Part shown: in pieces, positions 37,777 to 46,220 of the stretch | Position numbering within the stretch: position 1 is the first letter of the stretch | Layout of the letters: every line of letters starts with the position of its first letter | Source: Cytophagales bacterium | GTDB taxonomy: Bacteria > Bacteroidota > Bacteroidia > Cytophagales > Spirosomataceae | NCBI GenBank assembly: GCA_013298125.1 | Contig: JAAFJP010000004.1 | Location: 153,623 to 217,622 of the forward strand | Reading direction: 5' to 3' | DNA: 64,000 bases | Translations under genes and position numbers: made by a program | Notes under the pieces: generated by a model | What the model was told of the DNA's origin: nothing | Database searches by the model: none | Seen by the model: the letters and a program-made list of their open reading frames with translations, nothing else

Positions 37777-38770
37777 ATTAGAAACTTTATTGATTTTTAT
37801 TGGGCGGATTGTTCGGTAATTATCTTTAATTAATCACAAGGAGTGACTAAACTAAATTCATTTCAAAAACTCAAAACATGAGCATAACGTACCGTGAGGG
37901 CATAGGAATAACATGAGCAGCGAAAATTGAAAAATTTTCAAAGCAGACATGAGATACCCTGACGCTCAGGATAGCGGATACAGATGTTTAAAATGTGTTA
38001 ATTTGTAAGGAATTAAAGCGAAAGGTCGAGTGTGGCGGTGACCAATCATAATGCCCTTAATCTGAGTATAAGATTGAAAAAATGGAAGTAAGGAAACTTC
38101 ACGATGTGTCCAGAATAGTAATTCTCTCTTGTTTTTCGATAAAATACGCTTGAAAAACCAGAAATCCATTAAACTCACAAGGGCGGTGAATTGAATGGTA
38201 AAACCTACCTTAGCATTTCATTTGGCGGAAATACTGTAAATTGGCGAAATTTTAAGTTTTGACTACTTGGCTTTTAAATTAGGGAATTGGCTCAACGTTC
38301 TCTTTATCTAAAGGCGAAAAATTTGATAAATGATGAAAACGCACTCCGAGTTGATTCCACAAATGAAATACTTTATTTGGAATAAACAAAACATTTCACA
38401 TTAATTTTTTAATCTAATTATTAATCGGCGTTGATATAATAATTACATGAGATATAGTGCCAAAATCATGCCAAATTTTACAGCAAACGGCATTTTTTAT
38501 TTTTTTATAACTTTTTTGGTGTCATTTTTGCAAACATTTAAGCAACTTAAAACCAACGATTTAGGCTTTAAAAACATGAGTAAAAATGCTTAAAAAAAGT
38601 TTTTTTAAAATTCTTTAATCGTTACGATGAAAGTGAAAAAGATGTAATTTTAATTTGAAATAAAAACCTCACCCCCAGCCCCTCTCCGATGGAGAGGGGG
38701 GAATTCGGACATTTTCTCCCCTCTCCATCGGAGAGGGGTCGGGGGTGAGGTTTTAAATCCCCCATAAAAA
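37777..38770. other. 994-bp divergent intergenic region, no credible gene
   Basis: This gap lies between the divergent starts of the giant gene (minus) and the haloperoxidase gene (plus). It contains a small palindrome TTGAAAAATTTTCAA near 37927, a CCTGA-cgc-TCAGG hairpin near 37959, short direct repeats of ACATGAG (about 37876, 37912, 37948), and the long inverted repeat at 38663-38754. A 70-codon frame at 37966-38178 has no recognisable features. No TAnnTTTG box was found before the giant gene, so its promoter is unplaced. Confidence 0.55.
38663..38754. repeat. 92-bp cruciform-type palindromic repeat
   Basis: Arms starting AAAACCTCACCCCC and ending GGGGGTGAGGTTTT enclose two further palindromes, CCCCTCTCC-gat-GGAGAGGGG and its inverse copy. 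The DNA could form a cruciform, and the RNA either one long or two short stems. It ends 16 bp before the haloperoxidase start codon, so it is probably in that gene's leader. CCTCACCCCC/CCCCTCTCC repeats of this kind occur dispersed in bacterial genomes. Confidence 0.75.
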
Positions 38771-40111
38771 ATGCTAATAAAAACCATCTGTTATACCTTA
38801 ATGCTCTCATTCTTACTGAATGTTCAACATAGTTTTGCCCAAAAACAAAAAAATACCGCTGAATTCGATGCCAATATTCCCAAACAATATACTCGACTGA
38901 TTAATACGCTCATTATGAAATCGGGGATTTCGCCTACGAGTGCCGCACGCATACATGGTTATGTGGGCTTGGCATTGTATGAGTCCATCAATGCGGGTTC
39001 GCCAACCTATCGGTCAATGGCTAAACAACTCAATGGCTTTAATGCTCCCCCCTCTCCTACCCTACCGCTTTTGTGGGATGTGGTAGCGGACGAAACCATG
39101 CACGCTGTATCAGATAGTTTGTTTTCATACATATATAGTACGCTTGCCGACTACAATTATATCCGAAAAGCCTTGGACACTTTGCAGACTCGCCACAAGA
39201 CTTCCTTTAAAAATCGTTATAAAAACAACAAATCGGTTGAGGAATCCGTGAAATTTGGAAGGAAGATGGCATCGTACATTTATCAATATTCCAAAACGGA
39301 CGGAGGACATCGAGAGAGTATGGATGAAACCGCAAGCCGAGATTATAGACATTATCAAGCACCCGAAGGCTCTTCTTGGGATGATACCAAAACAAGAGCG
39401 GGGATTTCGGTACAACCTACTTGGGGTAAAAACCGTACTTTCATCAAAGGGATTTATGCCCAAACGAAGCCCGCAGACCCCATTCCATTCTCGAAAGACC
39501 TAAATTCTGATTTCTATAAACAAGCAATGGAGTTATATGAAATGACTCGTGAATTGACTTTTGAGCAAAGACTGATTGCAGAATATTGGCGAGACGACAT
39601 CACTGTAACTTATACCCCAGGGGGGCACACGATTCATATTTTGGTAAATGCTCTTGAAAAAGAGAAGGCTTCTTTGGATAAATTCGCTTATGCTTACGCC
39701 AAAACAAGCATTGCCCTCAATGATGCTTTTGTATGTTGTTGGGAAACAAAATACACAACCAATTGTATCAGACCCATTACGTACATTAAAGAATTGATTG
39801 ACAAACGTTTCAAGCCCTCATTTTTTACCCCTCAATTTCCAGAATATACCTCTGGACACTCAACTCAGTGGGGTGCATCAACGGAGATTTTGACTTCTAT
39901 TTTTGGAAATGAATATGCTTTTACTGACCAAACGGATTATTTACGGGATAAATTAGTCCCTCGACAATTCAAGAGTTTTGAGGAAGCTGCCCAAGAGGCT
40001 TCGGTTTCTCGTATGTATGCTGGTGTACATTTCCGTCAGGCTTGTGAGGTGGGTTTGGAGCAAGGGAAGCGGATTGGGAGGATTGTTAATAAACTAAATT
40101 GGATAAAATAA
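38771..40111 (+). CDS. Vanadium-dependent haloperoxidase family protein (PAP2 fold)
   Basis: A 446-residue protein with a signal peptide (residues 1-23, ending SFAQ), so exported. The C-terminal half has the vanadate/phosphate-binding set of vanadium haloperoxidases and PAP2 phosphatases: K327 and R334 in KYTTNCIRP (spacing 7), S361-G362-H363 in PEYTSGHS, and R414 and H420 in SRMYAGVHF (spacing 6). All match the K..R / SGH / R..H geometry of the family. It may oxidise halides with peroxide or act as an acid phosphatase; sequence alone does not decide, and the bacterial secreted branch is little characterised. It is the first gene of a three-gene operon: its TAA shares one base with the next gene's ATG. 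A long palindromic repeat lies immediately upstream. Confidence 0.85.
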   Translation: MLIKTICYTLMLSFLLNVQHSFAQKQKNTAEFDANIPKQYTRLINTLIMKSGISPTSAARIHGYVGLALYESINAGSPTYRSMAKQLNGFNAPPSPTLPLLWDVVADETMHAVSDSLFSYIYSTLADYNYIRKALDTLQTRHKTSFKNRYKNNKSVEESVKFGRKMASYIYQYSKTDGGHRESMDETASRDYRHYQAPEGSSWDDTKTRAGISVQPTWGKNRTFIKGIYAQTKPADPIPFSKDLNSDFYKQAMELYEMTRELTFEQRLIAEYWRDDITVTYTPGGHTIHILVNALEKEKASLDKFAYAYAKTSIALNDAFVCCWETKYTTNCIRPITYIKELIDKRFKPSFFTPQFPEYTSGHSTQWGASTEILTSIFGNEYAFTDQTDYLRDKLVPRQFKSFEEAAQEASVSRMYAGVHFRQACEVGLEQGKRIGRIVNKLNWIK

Positions 40112-40854
40112 TGAAAATATCAGTAGCCCAAACCAGCCCCATCAAAGGAAATATCGAAGCTAATATCTTGAATCACAAGCGTTTAATAGAAAATGCTATT
40201 AGAGAAAAAGTAGAACTAATCATTTTCCCAGAATTATCCATCACAGGCTATGAACCAGAACTTGCCGAAGCATTAGCCACTACGCAAGACGATGAAAGAT
40301 TCGATATTTTCCAGCAACTCAGTGATAATCATAACATTACGATTGGTATTGGCGTACCTACCCGAAGCGATGTAGGCATTCGGATTAGTATGGTAATTTT
40401 TCAAGCCAATCAGCCTCGACAAACTTATTCCAAACAACATTTACATTCTTCCGAAACGCCATTTTTCGTTGCGGGAAATCATCATACTTTCTTATCCAAC
40501 AATCAAATTGCTCTGGCGATTTGTTATGAATTATCTATTCCAGAACATTCTGCCAATGCTTTTCAAGCGGGAACTGATATTTACATCGCCAGTACGGTCA
40601 ATTCACAAAATGGTGTTGTGAAGGATTTGGCGATACTTGCTAATATTGCTCAACAATATTCTATGACGGTTTTGATGACAAATTGTGTTGGGCAAACGGG
40701 CGAGTATTTTTGTGTAGGTAAATCTTCGGTTTTGAATAAGCAAGGAGAATTGATTGGGCAAATGAGTGATGTGGATGAGGGGGTTTTGATTTTTGATAGT
40801 GAGACGGAAATGATTGATATTATAACTCTCTCGAAAAATAATCTGAATTTATGA
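40111..40854 (+). CDS. Carbon-nitrogen hydrolase (nitrilase superfamily)
   Basis: From the ATG at 40111 this is a 247-residue cytoplasmic protein. The Glu-Lys-Cys triad of the nitrilase/amidase superfamily is in place: E41 in IFPELSITGYEPE, K108 in YSKQHLHSSE and C138 in LAICYELSIPEHS. Family members hydrolyse amides, carbamoyl compounds or nitriles; the substrate cannot be told. A longer frame from a TTG at 40099 is possible, but the ATG overlapping the upstream stop (TAATG) is the better start because it implies translational coupling and gives the usual MKISVAQTSP N-terminus. The 3' end overlaps the next gene by four bases (ATGA). Coupling to a transporter suggests uptake followed by hydrolysis of one compound, which is inference. 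Confidence 0.87.
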   Translation: MKISVAQTSPIKGNIEANILNHKRLIENAIREKVELIIFPELSITGYEPELAEALATTQDDERFDIFQQLSDNHNITIGIGVPTRSDVGIRISMVIFQANQPRQTYSKQHLHSSETPFFVAGNHHTFLSNNQIALAICYELSIPEHSANAFQAGTDIYIASTVNSQNGVVKDLAILANIAQQYSMTVLMTNCVGQTGEYFCVGKSSVLNKQGELIGQMSDVDEGVLIFDSETEMIDIITLSKNNLNL

Positions 40855-41774
40855 AAAACTACCTTTACACAGCCCTCATTGTCCTGATGGTTATTTTAGG
40901 ATATAATTTTCCAGAAACATTCGTTCAAATAGGCGATTACAAATTGAGTAAGTCAATCATGCCACTATTGCAAGTCATTATGTTCGGCATGGGGACAACT
41001 ACCACTTTTGAAGATTTTATGGGGATTATTAAAACACCAAAAGCGGTCATTATTGGCATTTGTTGTCAATTTATCATCATGCCTACCTTGGGTTTTACCC
41101 TAACTAAAGTATTCAATTTTCCCCCTGAAATAGCGGCAGGAGTTATTTTGATTGGTAGTAGTCCAAGTGGCTTGGCATCGAATGTTATGGCTTATCTCGC
41201 CAAAGCAAACGTACCTTTATCAATCACCATCACCACTTTTGCTACGCTTTTAGCTCCGATATTAACGCCCCTTTTGATGAAACTTTTGGGTGAACAGTAC
41301 ATAGAAATTGAATTCTTCTCGATGTTTTGGGATATTTCTAAAATCGTAATTATTCCACTTACCATTGGTTTTACGTTCAATCATTTCTTTTCCTCAACGG
41401 CTAAATACTTACAGAATTTCTTGCCCTTAGTTTCGATGGCAGGTATTGCCTTAATCATCCTCATCGTAACTTCGGCGGGGCAAAAATCTTTACAAAACGT
41501 AGGTAGTTTACTCTTGTTGGCAGTTTTTATTCATAATATATTTGGATATTTATTGGGATATTGGGGAGCAAGAATGTTTAACTTGAAAGAACAAGACTGC
41601 CGAACCATCGCCATCGAAGTTGGTTTGCAAAATGGTGGGTTAGCTTCTGGGTTGGCGAATCAAATGGGTAAGATAGCCACAGTAGGACTTGCCCCTGCTT
41701 TGTTTGGACCTTTGATGAATATTACCAGCTCTATTTTGGCAAATTGGTGGGGGAGAAACCCGCCGAAAGAATGA
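40851..41774 (+). CDS. Bile acid:sodium symporter (BASS) family transporter
   Basis: A 307-residue, strongly hydrophobic protein with about nine to ten membrane segments and no signal peptide. The BASS signatures are present: GSSPSGLASNVMAYLAKAN near residues 104-122, and EVGLQNGGLASGLA near 255-268, the crossing-helix and sodium-site region of the family. Known members carry bile acids, pantoate, pyruvate or other organic anions with sodium; the cargo here is unknown. Start codon chosen from the ATGA overlap with the nitrilase gene. It is the last gene of the operon and ends one base from the stop of a converging gene, so the two transcripts probably overlap at their 3' ends. Confidence 0.88.
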   Translation: MKNYLYTALIVLMVILGYNFPETFVQIGDYKLSKSIMPLLQVIMFGMGTTTTFEDFMGIIKTPKAVIIGICCQFIIMPTLGFTLTKVFNFPPEIAAGVILIGSSPSGLASNVMAYLAKANVPLSITITTFATLLAPILTPLLMKLLGEQYIEIEFFSMFWDISKIVIIPLTIGFTFNHFFSSTAKYLQNFLPLVSMAGIALIILIVTSAGQKSLQNVGSLLLLAVFIHNIFGYLLGYWGARMFNLKEQDCRTIAIEVGLQNGGLASGLANQMGKIATVGLAPALFGPLMNITSSILANWWGRNPPKE

Positions 41775-41775
41775 T

Positions 41776-42279
41776 TTATTTGATTTTATGAAACACAACT
41801 CTTTGTAGGTTATTAACTGAATAATTATTGACTTCTGGATGAGTATTAGGTTGTTTCTTGCCAGAAGTAACTTCAAATATTAATTCATCGTCTCGAAGTT
41901 CATAACTGGAAGTCAGCAATATACCGTGTGTTTCAAAAATAGAGTATAACTTATTGCCAATCAAGTAAGTATCTAATAACAAATTGTCTCCTTCGTCTGT
42001 AACATAAAGGCTTTTTTCTTTATCCTTCAAGCGTAAAAGGTAGTCTTTCACCATTGGTAATTTAGGCGAAAGATATTCCGTTCGCCAAGTCCAAACATTA
42101 GTTTCTTTGGTGGGTTCTACTTTGAGTTCAACCAACACACTGTCTTTGATAACGTTGTTTGAAGAAATGTACATCATTCCTTTCCACTTACCAACACAAT
42201 GATCAACGAATGTATTTTGTGAAAAAGAAGAATTCAAACAGCTTAAAAAAATAATGATAGTAAAGAAAATGCGATTCAT
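41776..42279 (-). CDS. Small secreted protein of unknown function
   Basis: A 167-residue protein with a clear signal peptide (MNRIFFTIIIFLSCLNSSFSQ). The rest is rich in predicted beta strands, beginning VGKWKGMMYISS and ending LQRVVFHKIK. The GxWxG start followed by strands resembles lipocalin-like or DUF-type beta-barrel proteins, but I do not recognise the family. No Cys suggests a lipid anchor after the signal region. It stands alone, converging on the BASS gene with a 1-bp gap. Function is not assignable. Confidence 0.72.
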   Translation of the reverse strand: MNRIFFTIIIFLSCLNSSFSQNTFVDHCVGKWKGMMYISSNNVIKDSVLVELKVEPTKETNVWTWRTEYLSPKLPMVKDYLLRLKDKEKSLYVTDEGDNLLLDTYLIGNKLYSIFETHGILLTSSYELRDDELIFEVTSGKKQPNTHPEVNNYSVNNLQRVVFHKIK

Positions 42280-42550
42280 TTGGAATGAGTTTTAATTGTC
42301 ACTAAAGATACTTCTTAAAAAAAGTAATTCAATCAGATGTTGATAATCTTCTGCAAAATACTAATTTTCAGTAATTTATAACAATTTTCCAAATTGAATC
42401 TATAATTAATTGTTCTCAAAATGATTATCAACAATCTGAAAATCAAACAATTACGTACATATTTCCATAAAATAAACCGTCTGAGAATCGAATAAAACAA
42501 TTTTATGTGATTCTTGGTATTAAATAGTAAAGTCTCAAACGAACTAAAAA

Positions 42551-43261
42551 ATGGAAAAAATACCCAAATTATTGATTTTGCTTTTAATGATGTCGTCTTG
42601 TAGTTCGACGGAGACTCAGAAAAATATTTACCCATCAAGTTCCAGTAATATGAATGAAAATTATCCCAAGCGTACTTTCTTGGCTCTCGGCGACTCTTAT
42701 ACTATCGGTGCAAGCGTTGATGAAAAAGACCGTTGGAGTTTGCAATTGATTGATTTATTAAAAACAAATTTCAATTTTACTAAACATGACATTGTTGCCC
42801 AAACAGGTTGGACAACCTCAGAATTAACCGATGCTATCAAAGCCCGAAAGCTCACTGACCAGTATGACATGGTGTCGTTATTGATTGGGGTAAATAATCA
42901 GTATCGTGGACAAAGTGTTGATACTTACCGAGTTGAGTTCAAGGAATTATTAAATACAAGTATCAAGTTTGCTAAAAATGATGCTAAAAAAGTAATAGTA
43001 CTGTCAATTCCAGATTGGGGTAAATCACCTTTTGCAAAAGGAGAAGATAAACAAAGGATTGCCACCGAGATTGATAAATTCAACACTGTGGCAAAGGAAG
43101 AATGCGTGAAAGCTAATATTGTGTTTATTGATATTACGGAACTGACTCGCAATAATTTAGATGCTACGATGTTTGCGATTGATGGGCTACATTACTCTGG
43201 AAAAATGCACCAACTTTGGGCGAGGGAGGCAGTGAAAACGGTAACGGAGATTTTGCGATAA
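42551..43261 (+). CDS. SGNH/GDSL-family hydrolase, lipoprotein
   Basis: A 236-residue protein with a lipoprotein signal (LLLMMSSC, Cys 17), so probably membrane-anchored outside the cytoplasm. The four SGNH blocks are visible: block I LALGDSY with Ser49, the Gly and Asn blocks in TGWTTSEL and IGVNNQYRG, and block V DGLHYSG with Asp211 and His214. Family members are esterases, lipases, acyl- or deacetylases acting on lipids or polysaccharides. Loss of the start-proximal lipobox would make it secreted rather than anchored. It precedes the phosphotransferase gene by about 100 bp of inverted-repeat DNA, so co-transcription is uncertain. Confidence 0.87.
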   Translation: MEKIPKLLILLLMMSSCSSTETQKNIYPSSSSNMNENYPKRTFLALGDSYTIGASVDEKDRWSLQLIDLLKTNFNFTKHDIVAQTGWTTSELTDAIKARKLTDQYDMVSLLIGVNNQYRGQSVDTYRVEFKELLNTSIKFAKNDAKKVIVLSIPDWGKSPFAKGEDKQRIATEIDKFNTVAKEECVKANIVFIDITELTRNNLDATMFAIDGLHYSGKMHQLWAREAVKTVTEILR

Positions 43262-43357
43262 TGGTACACGGATTTCACGGATTAGACACGGATTTATATT
43301 ATATTTGGTTTAATTTTAAAATCTTATCCGTGTCCAATCCATTTAATCCGTGTGCCA
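43262..43357. repeat. Inverted repeat with ACACGGAT-type arms
   Basis: Arms 43262-43293 and 43326-43357 are 32 bp long with about five mismatches; both contain repeated ACACGGAT / CACGGATT words. It starts at the stop codon of the SGNH gene and ends six bases before the ATG of the next gene, filling the whole gap. As RNA it would form a long hairpin directly before the start codon. Confidence 0.75.
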
Positions 43358-43363
43358 TAAAAA

Positions 43364-44425
43364 ATGCAAGTAACAATTGACCAAGCCACTCAAATTCGTC
43401 AGGGCGAAGAACTAAATCGTGAGATTTTGAATGATTATTTAAAATCTCAAATAATTGATTTTGAGGATATTACAGAAATAAATCAGTTTTCGGGAGGCTA
43501 TTCTAATCTGACGTATTTAGTAAAAACTGATTCAAAGGAATACGTTTTGCGTCGTCCTCCGTTTGGAGCAAATATCAAATCTGCCCACGATATGGGGCGT
43601 GAATATAAGGTTTTGTCTTTGTTGAAACCACATTATCCAAAAGTCCCTCAACCAATTATTTTCTGTGAAGATGAATCCGTAATGGGTTGTCAGTTCTATA
43701 TGATGGAGCGAGTGAAAGGCATTATTTTCAGAGGAAAAGATGCCATGAAACTCCAAATCCCAGAGGAACAAATGCGACAACTATCTGAAAATCTGATAGA
43801 TAACTTAGCGGATTTACATTTATTAGATATTGAAAAAACGGGTTTAGTCAATCTCGGAAAACCCGAAGGCTATGTCCTGAGACAAATAGAAGGATGGATT
43901 GGCAGATACGAAAAATCTCAGACGGATGATATTCCTGCGATGGTACAAACTGCCGCATGGTTACGGGCAAATATGCCTCGCCCACAAGCTCCTGCGTTCT
44001 TGCATAACGACTACAAATATGATAATGTACTCCTGAATCCTGACGATTTAACGGAGATTTTGGGTGTGTTAGATTGGGAAATGTCCACCGTTGGCGACCC
44101 TTTGATGGACTTGGGTGCAAGCCTTGCCTACTGGTGTGAAATTGGCGATGGAGATTTTCTTAAATCATTCAATATCACATGGTTAGCTGGCAATTTAACG
44201 AGAAATGAGGTTGTGGAAAGATACGCCAACAAGACAGGAAGAGATGTTTCAGACATCTTATTTTACTACGTTTTTGGGCTTTACAAAAACATTGTAATCA
44301 TGCAACAAATCTACGCAAGATGGAAGGCAGGCATGACCAAAGACCCACGTTTTGGAGGGTTGATTTATGGGATTCACGAGTTATCAAAAATGGCGGTTAA
44401 GGCGATTGAGAGAGGTAAATTGTAG
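43364..44425 (+). CDS. Phosphotransferase family protein (APH / ACAD10-11 kinase type)
   Basis: A 353-residue cytoplasmic protein with the aminoglycoside-phosphotransferase-like kinase fold. Visible blocks: a glycine-rich nucleotide loop FSGGYSNLTYLV with YVLRRPP carrying the Lys-equivalent strand, the catalytic loop FLHNDYKYDNVLL, and the metal-binding LDWEMSTVGDPLMDLG. The RRPPFG and LASLAYWCE-type features are those of the ACAD10/ACAD11-like group, whose kinase domain phosphorylates 4-hydroxy-acyl substrates before dehydrogenation. No acyl-CoA dehydrogenase gene is next to it here, so the pathway is open. Antibiotic modification is less likely given this subgroup. The GH43 gene follows 33 bp downstream in the same direction. 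Confidence 0.83.
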   Translation: MQVTIDQATQIRQGEELNREILNDYLKSQIIDFEDITEINQFSGGYSNLTYLVKTDSKEYVLRRPPFGANIKSAHDMGREYKVLSLLKPHYPKVPQPIIFCEDESVMGCQFYMMERVKGIIFRGKDAMKLQIPEEQMRQLSENLIDNLADLHLLDIEKTGLVNLGKPEGYVLRQIEGWIGRYEKSQTDDIPAMVQTAAWLRANMPRPQAPAFLHNDYKYDNVLLNPDDLTEILGVLDWEMSTVGDPLMDLGASLAYWCEIGDGDFLKSFNITWLAGNLTRNEVVERYANKTGRDVSDILFYYVFGLYKNIVIMQQIYARWKAGMTKDPRFGGLIYGIHELSKMAVKAIERGKL

Positions 44426-44458
44426 TATTTTTACGAATCATCTCCCGAAAACAAATCA

Positions 44459-46213
44459 ATGAAATTTATCCTCTCTTTTTCGATATTTACTTCTCTGATA
44501 ATCAATCAATTATCAGCTCAGAATCTTACGCAAAAAACCTACTGCAATCCGATGGATATCAACTATCGGTATAATTTTGAGCAACAAAACGAACAAATTT
44601 CCTATCGCTCAGGGGCTGACCCTGTTATCATTAATCATAAACAAGAATACTATCTTTTCGTAACTATTTCGGGTGGATATTGGCATTCAAAAAACCTGAT
44701 AAATTGGGAGTATATCAAGCCGAGTATGTGGCCCTTCGAGGATATGTGTGCCCCTGCGGCTATGTCGGTGCGAGATACGCTTTATTTGTTCCAATCGACT
44801 TTTGAACAACGTCCAATTCTGATTAGTACCGAACCTGAGAAGGGGAAACTCCAATTCTATAATCGTTGGTTACCACGGCTTCCACAGTACATCGGACCTT
44901 GGGACCCTGCCCTATTTTATGATGAAGATTTGGACAAATGGTATATGTATTGGGGTTCGTCCAATACCTACCCACTTTTTGGAGCAGAATTAGATAAAAG
45001 TAAGAAATTATCTTACAAAACTAAATACCAAGGCTTAATCTATCTCGACCCTAAAAATCATGGTTGGGAACGCTTCGGACGTGACCATCGTGATACCATC
45101 AAACCATTCACCGAAGGAGCTTGGATGACCAAACACAAAGGAAAATATTTCTTGCAATACGGAGCTCCTGGCACTGAATATAATGTTTATGCTAACGGAA
45201 CTTACTTGGGCGATAACCCACTCGGACCTTTTACGTATGCTCCTTATAATCCAATTTCCTATAAACCTGGGGGCTTCATGACGGGGGCGGGGCATGGCAA
45301 TACTTTTCAGGATAATTACGGAAATTATTGGAATACTGGTACTCCGTGGGTGGCTGTCAATTGGGCAATGGAACGAAGAATTGCGATGTTCCCAACGGGC
45401 TTTGATGCTGATAATCAGATGTTTGCAAATACTCGTTTTGGAGATTTTCCCCATAAATTACCCACGAGAAAATGGGAGAATAAAGATGAATTATTCACGG
45501 GTTGGATGTTATTATCTTACAAAAAACCTTGCACGGCTTCATCGGTTCGAGATACCTTATCGGCTCAAAAAGTGACAGACGAAAACCCCAGAACTTTTTG
45601 GGTTGCCAATACCAACAAAGAAGGTGAATCTCTAACGATTGATTTAGAAAAAGAGCATGATGTTAAGGCTTTGCAAGTCAATTTTACCGACTATAAATCT
45701 GATGTTTTTGATAGTAATGAAGAACGAGTTTATACACAATTCAGGTTTTATGCTTCTTCGGATAATAAAAAATGGAATGTGATTTATGATAATACCAAAG
45801 AACCTCGCAAAGACCGCCCGAATGCCTACGTAGAGTTACCCAAAAGTGTAAAAGCCCGTTATATCAAGTACGAAAATGTCCACGTACCAATGCGAAATTT
45901 GGCGGTTAGTGACCTCAGAATTTTTGGAAATGGCTTCGAAAAAGCTCCCGAAATTCCTAAGAAATTAACCGTAAAACGTCAGCAAGATACTCGCAACGCT
46001 GATATTTCATGGGAAAAATCTGCCAATGCGGTGGGCTATAATATCCTTTGGGGCATTGCTCCTGACAAATTATATCAGACTTACCAAGTATGGGCAGATG
46101 CACCTAATACTTTGGAATTGAGAGCATTAACTGTTGGGCAGAAATACTTTTGCGTGATTGAGGCTTTTAATGAAAATGGGGTATCGGGTACGAGTCAGGT
46201 GATGGAGTTTTAG
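44459..46213 (+). CDS. Secreted GH43-family glycoside hydrolase with discoidin and Fn3 domains
   Basis: A 584-residue protein with a signal peptide (residues 1-20, ending LSAQ). Residues about 45-340 form a five-bladed propeller of the GH43 type, with the expected acidic residues: Asp54 in GADPVII (base), Asp149 in GPWDPALF (pKa modulator) and Glu219 in TEGAWMTKH (acid). GH43 enzymes release arabinose, xylose or galactose residues from plant or algal polysaccharides. Residues about 355-490 resemble an F5/8 type C (discoidin) carbohydrate-binding domain, and 500-584 a fibronectin type III domain (DISWEKSANAVGYNILWG). No T9SS sorting domain is seen, so it is probably periplasmic or released. 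It lies close behind the phosphotransferase gene and converges on the response regulator with a 7-bp gap. Confidence 0.83.
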   Translation: MKFILSFSIFTSLIINQLSAQNLTQKTYCNPMDINYRYNFEQQNEQISYRSGADPVIINHKQEYYLFVTISGGYWHSKNLINWEYIKPSMWPFEDMCAPAAMSVRDTLYLFQSTFEQRPILISTEPEKGKLQFYNRWLPRLPQYIGPWDPALFYDEDLDKWYMYWGSSNTYPLFGAELDKSKKLSYKTKYQGLIYLDPKNHGWERFGRDHRDTIKPFTEGAWMTKHKGKYFLQYGAPGTEYNVYANGTYLGDNPLGPFTYAPYNPISYKPGGFMTGAGHGNTFQDNYGNYWNTGTPWVAVNWAMERRIAMFPTGFDADNQMFANTRFGDFPHKLPTRKWENKDELFTGWMLLSYKKPCTASSVRDTLSAQKVTDENPRTFWVANTNKEGESLTIDLEKEHDVKALQVNFTDYKSDVFDSNEERVYTQFRFYASSDNKKWNVIYDNTKEPRKDRPNAYVELPKSVKARYIKYENVHVPMRNLAVSDLRIFGNGFEKAPEIPKKLTVKRQQDTRNADISWEKSANAVGYNILWGIAPDKLYQTYQVWADAPNTLELRALTVGQKYFCVIEAFNENGVSGTSQVMEF

Positions 46214-46220
46214 CAAAATC

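Noticed and set aside
37966..38178. 70-codon minus-strand frame upstream of the giant gene
   Set aside because: No homology I recognise, no start signals, and it lies in a region with palindromes and AT-rich tracts. It is as likely to be leader sequence of the giant transcript.
38622..38810. 62-codon minus-strand frame
   Set aside because: Produced by reading through the palindromic repeat at 38663-38754 (HPRPLSDGEG / SPLSIGEG residues), not a gene.
40099..40110. TTG start for the nitrilase-family gene
   Set aside because: It would add only four residues; the ATG at 40111, overlapping the upstream stop, gives the family-typical N-terminus and is the simpler start.
42333..42638. 101-codon minus-strand frame upstream of the SGNH hydrolase
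   Set aside because: It overlaps the start and lipobox of a well-supported gene, and has Phe/Ile/Leu/Asn-rich composition expected from AT-rich non-coding DNA.
43364..44425. Aminoglycoside resistance enzyme
   Set aside because: The fold is APH-like, but the RRPPFG and LDWEMSTVGDPLMDLG pattern is that of the ACAD10/11-like metabolic kinases. Nothing around it suggests resistance.
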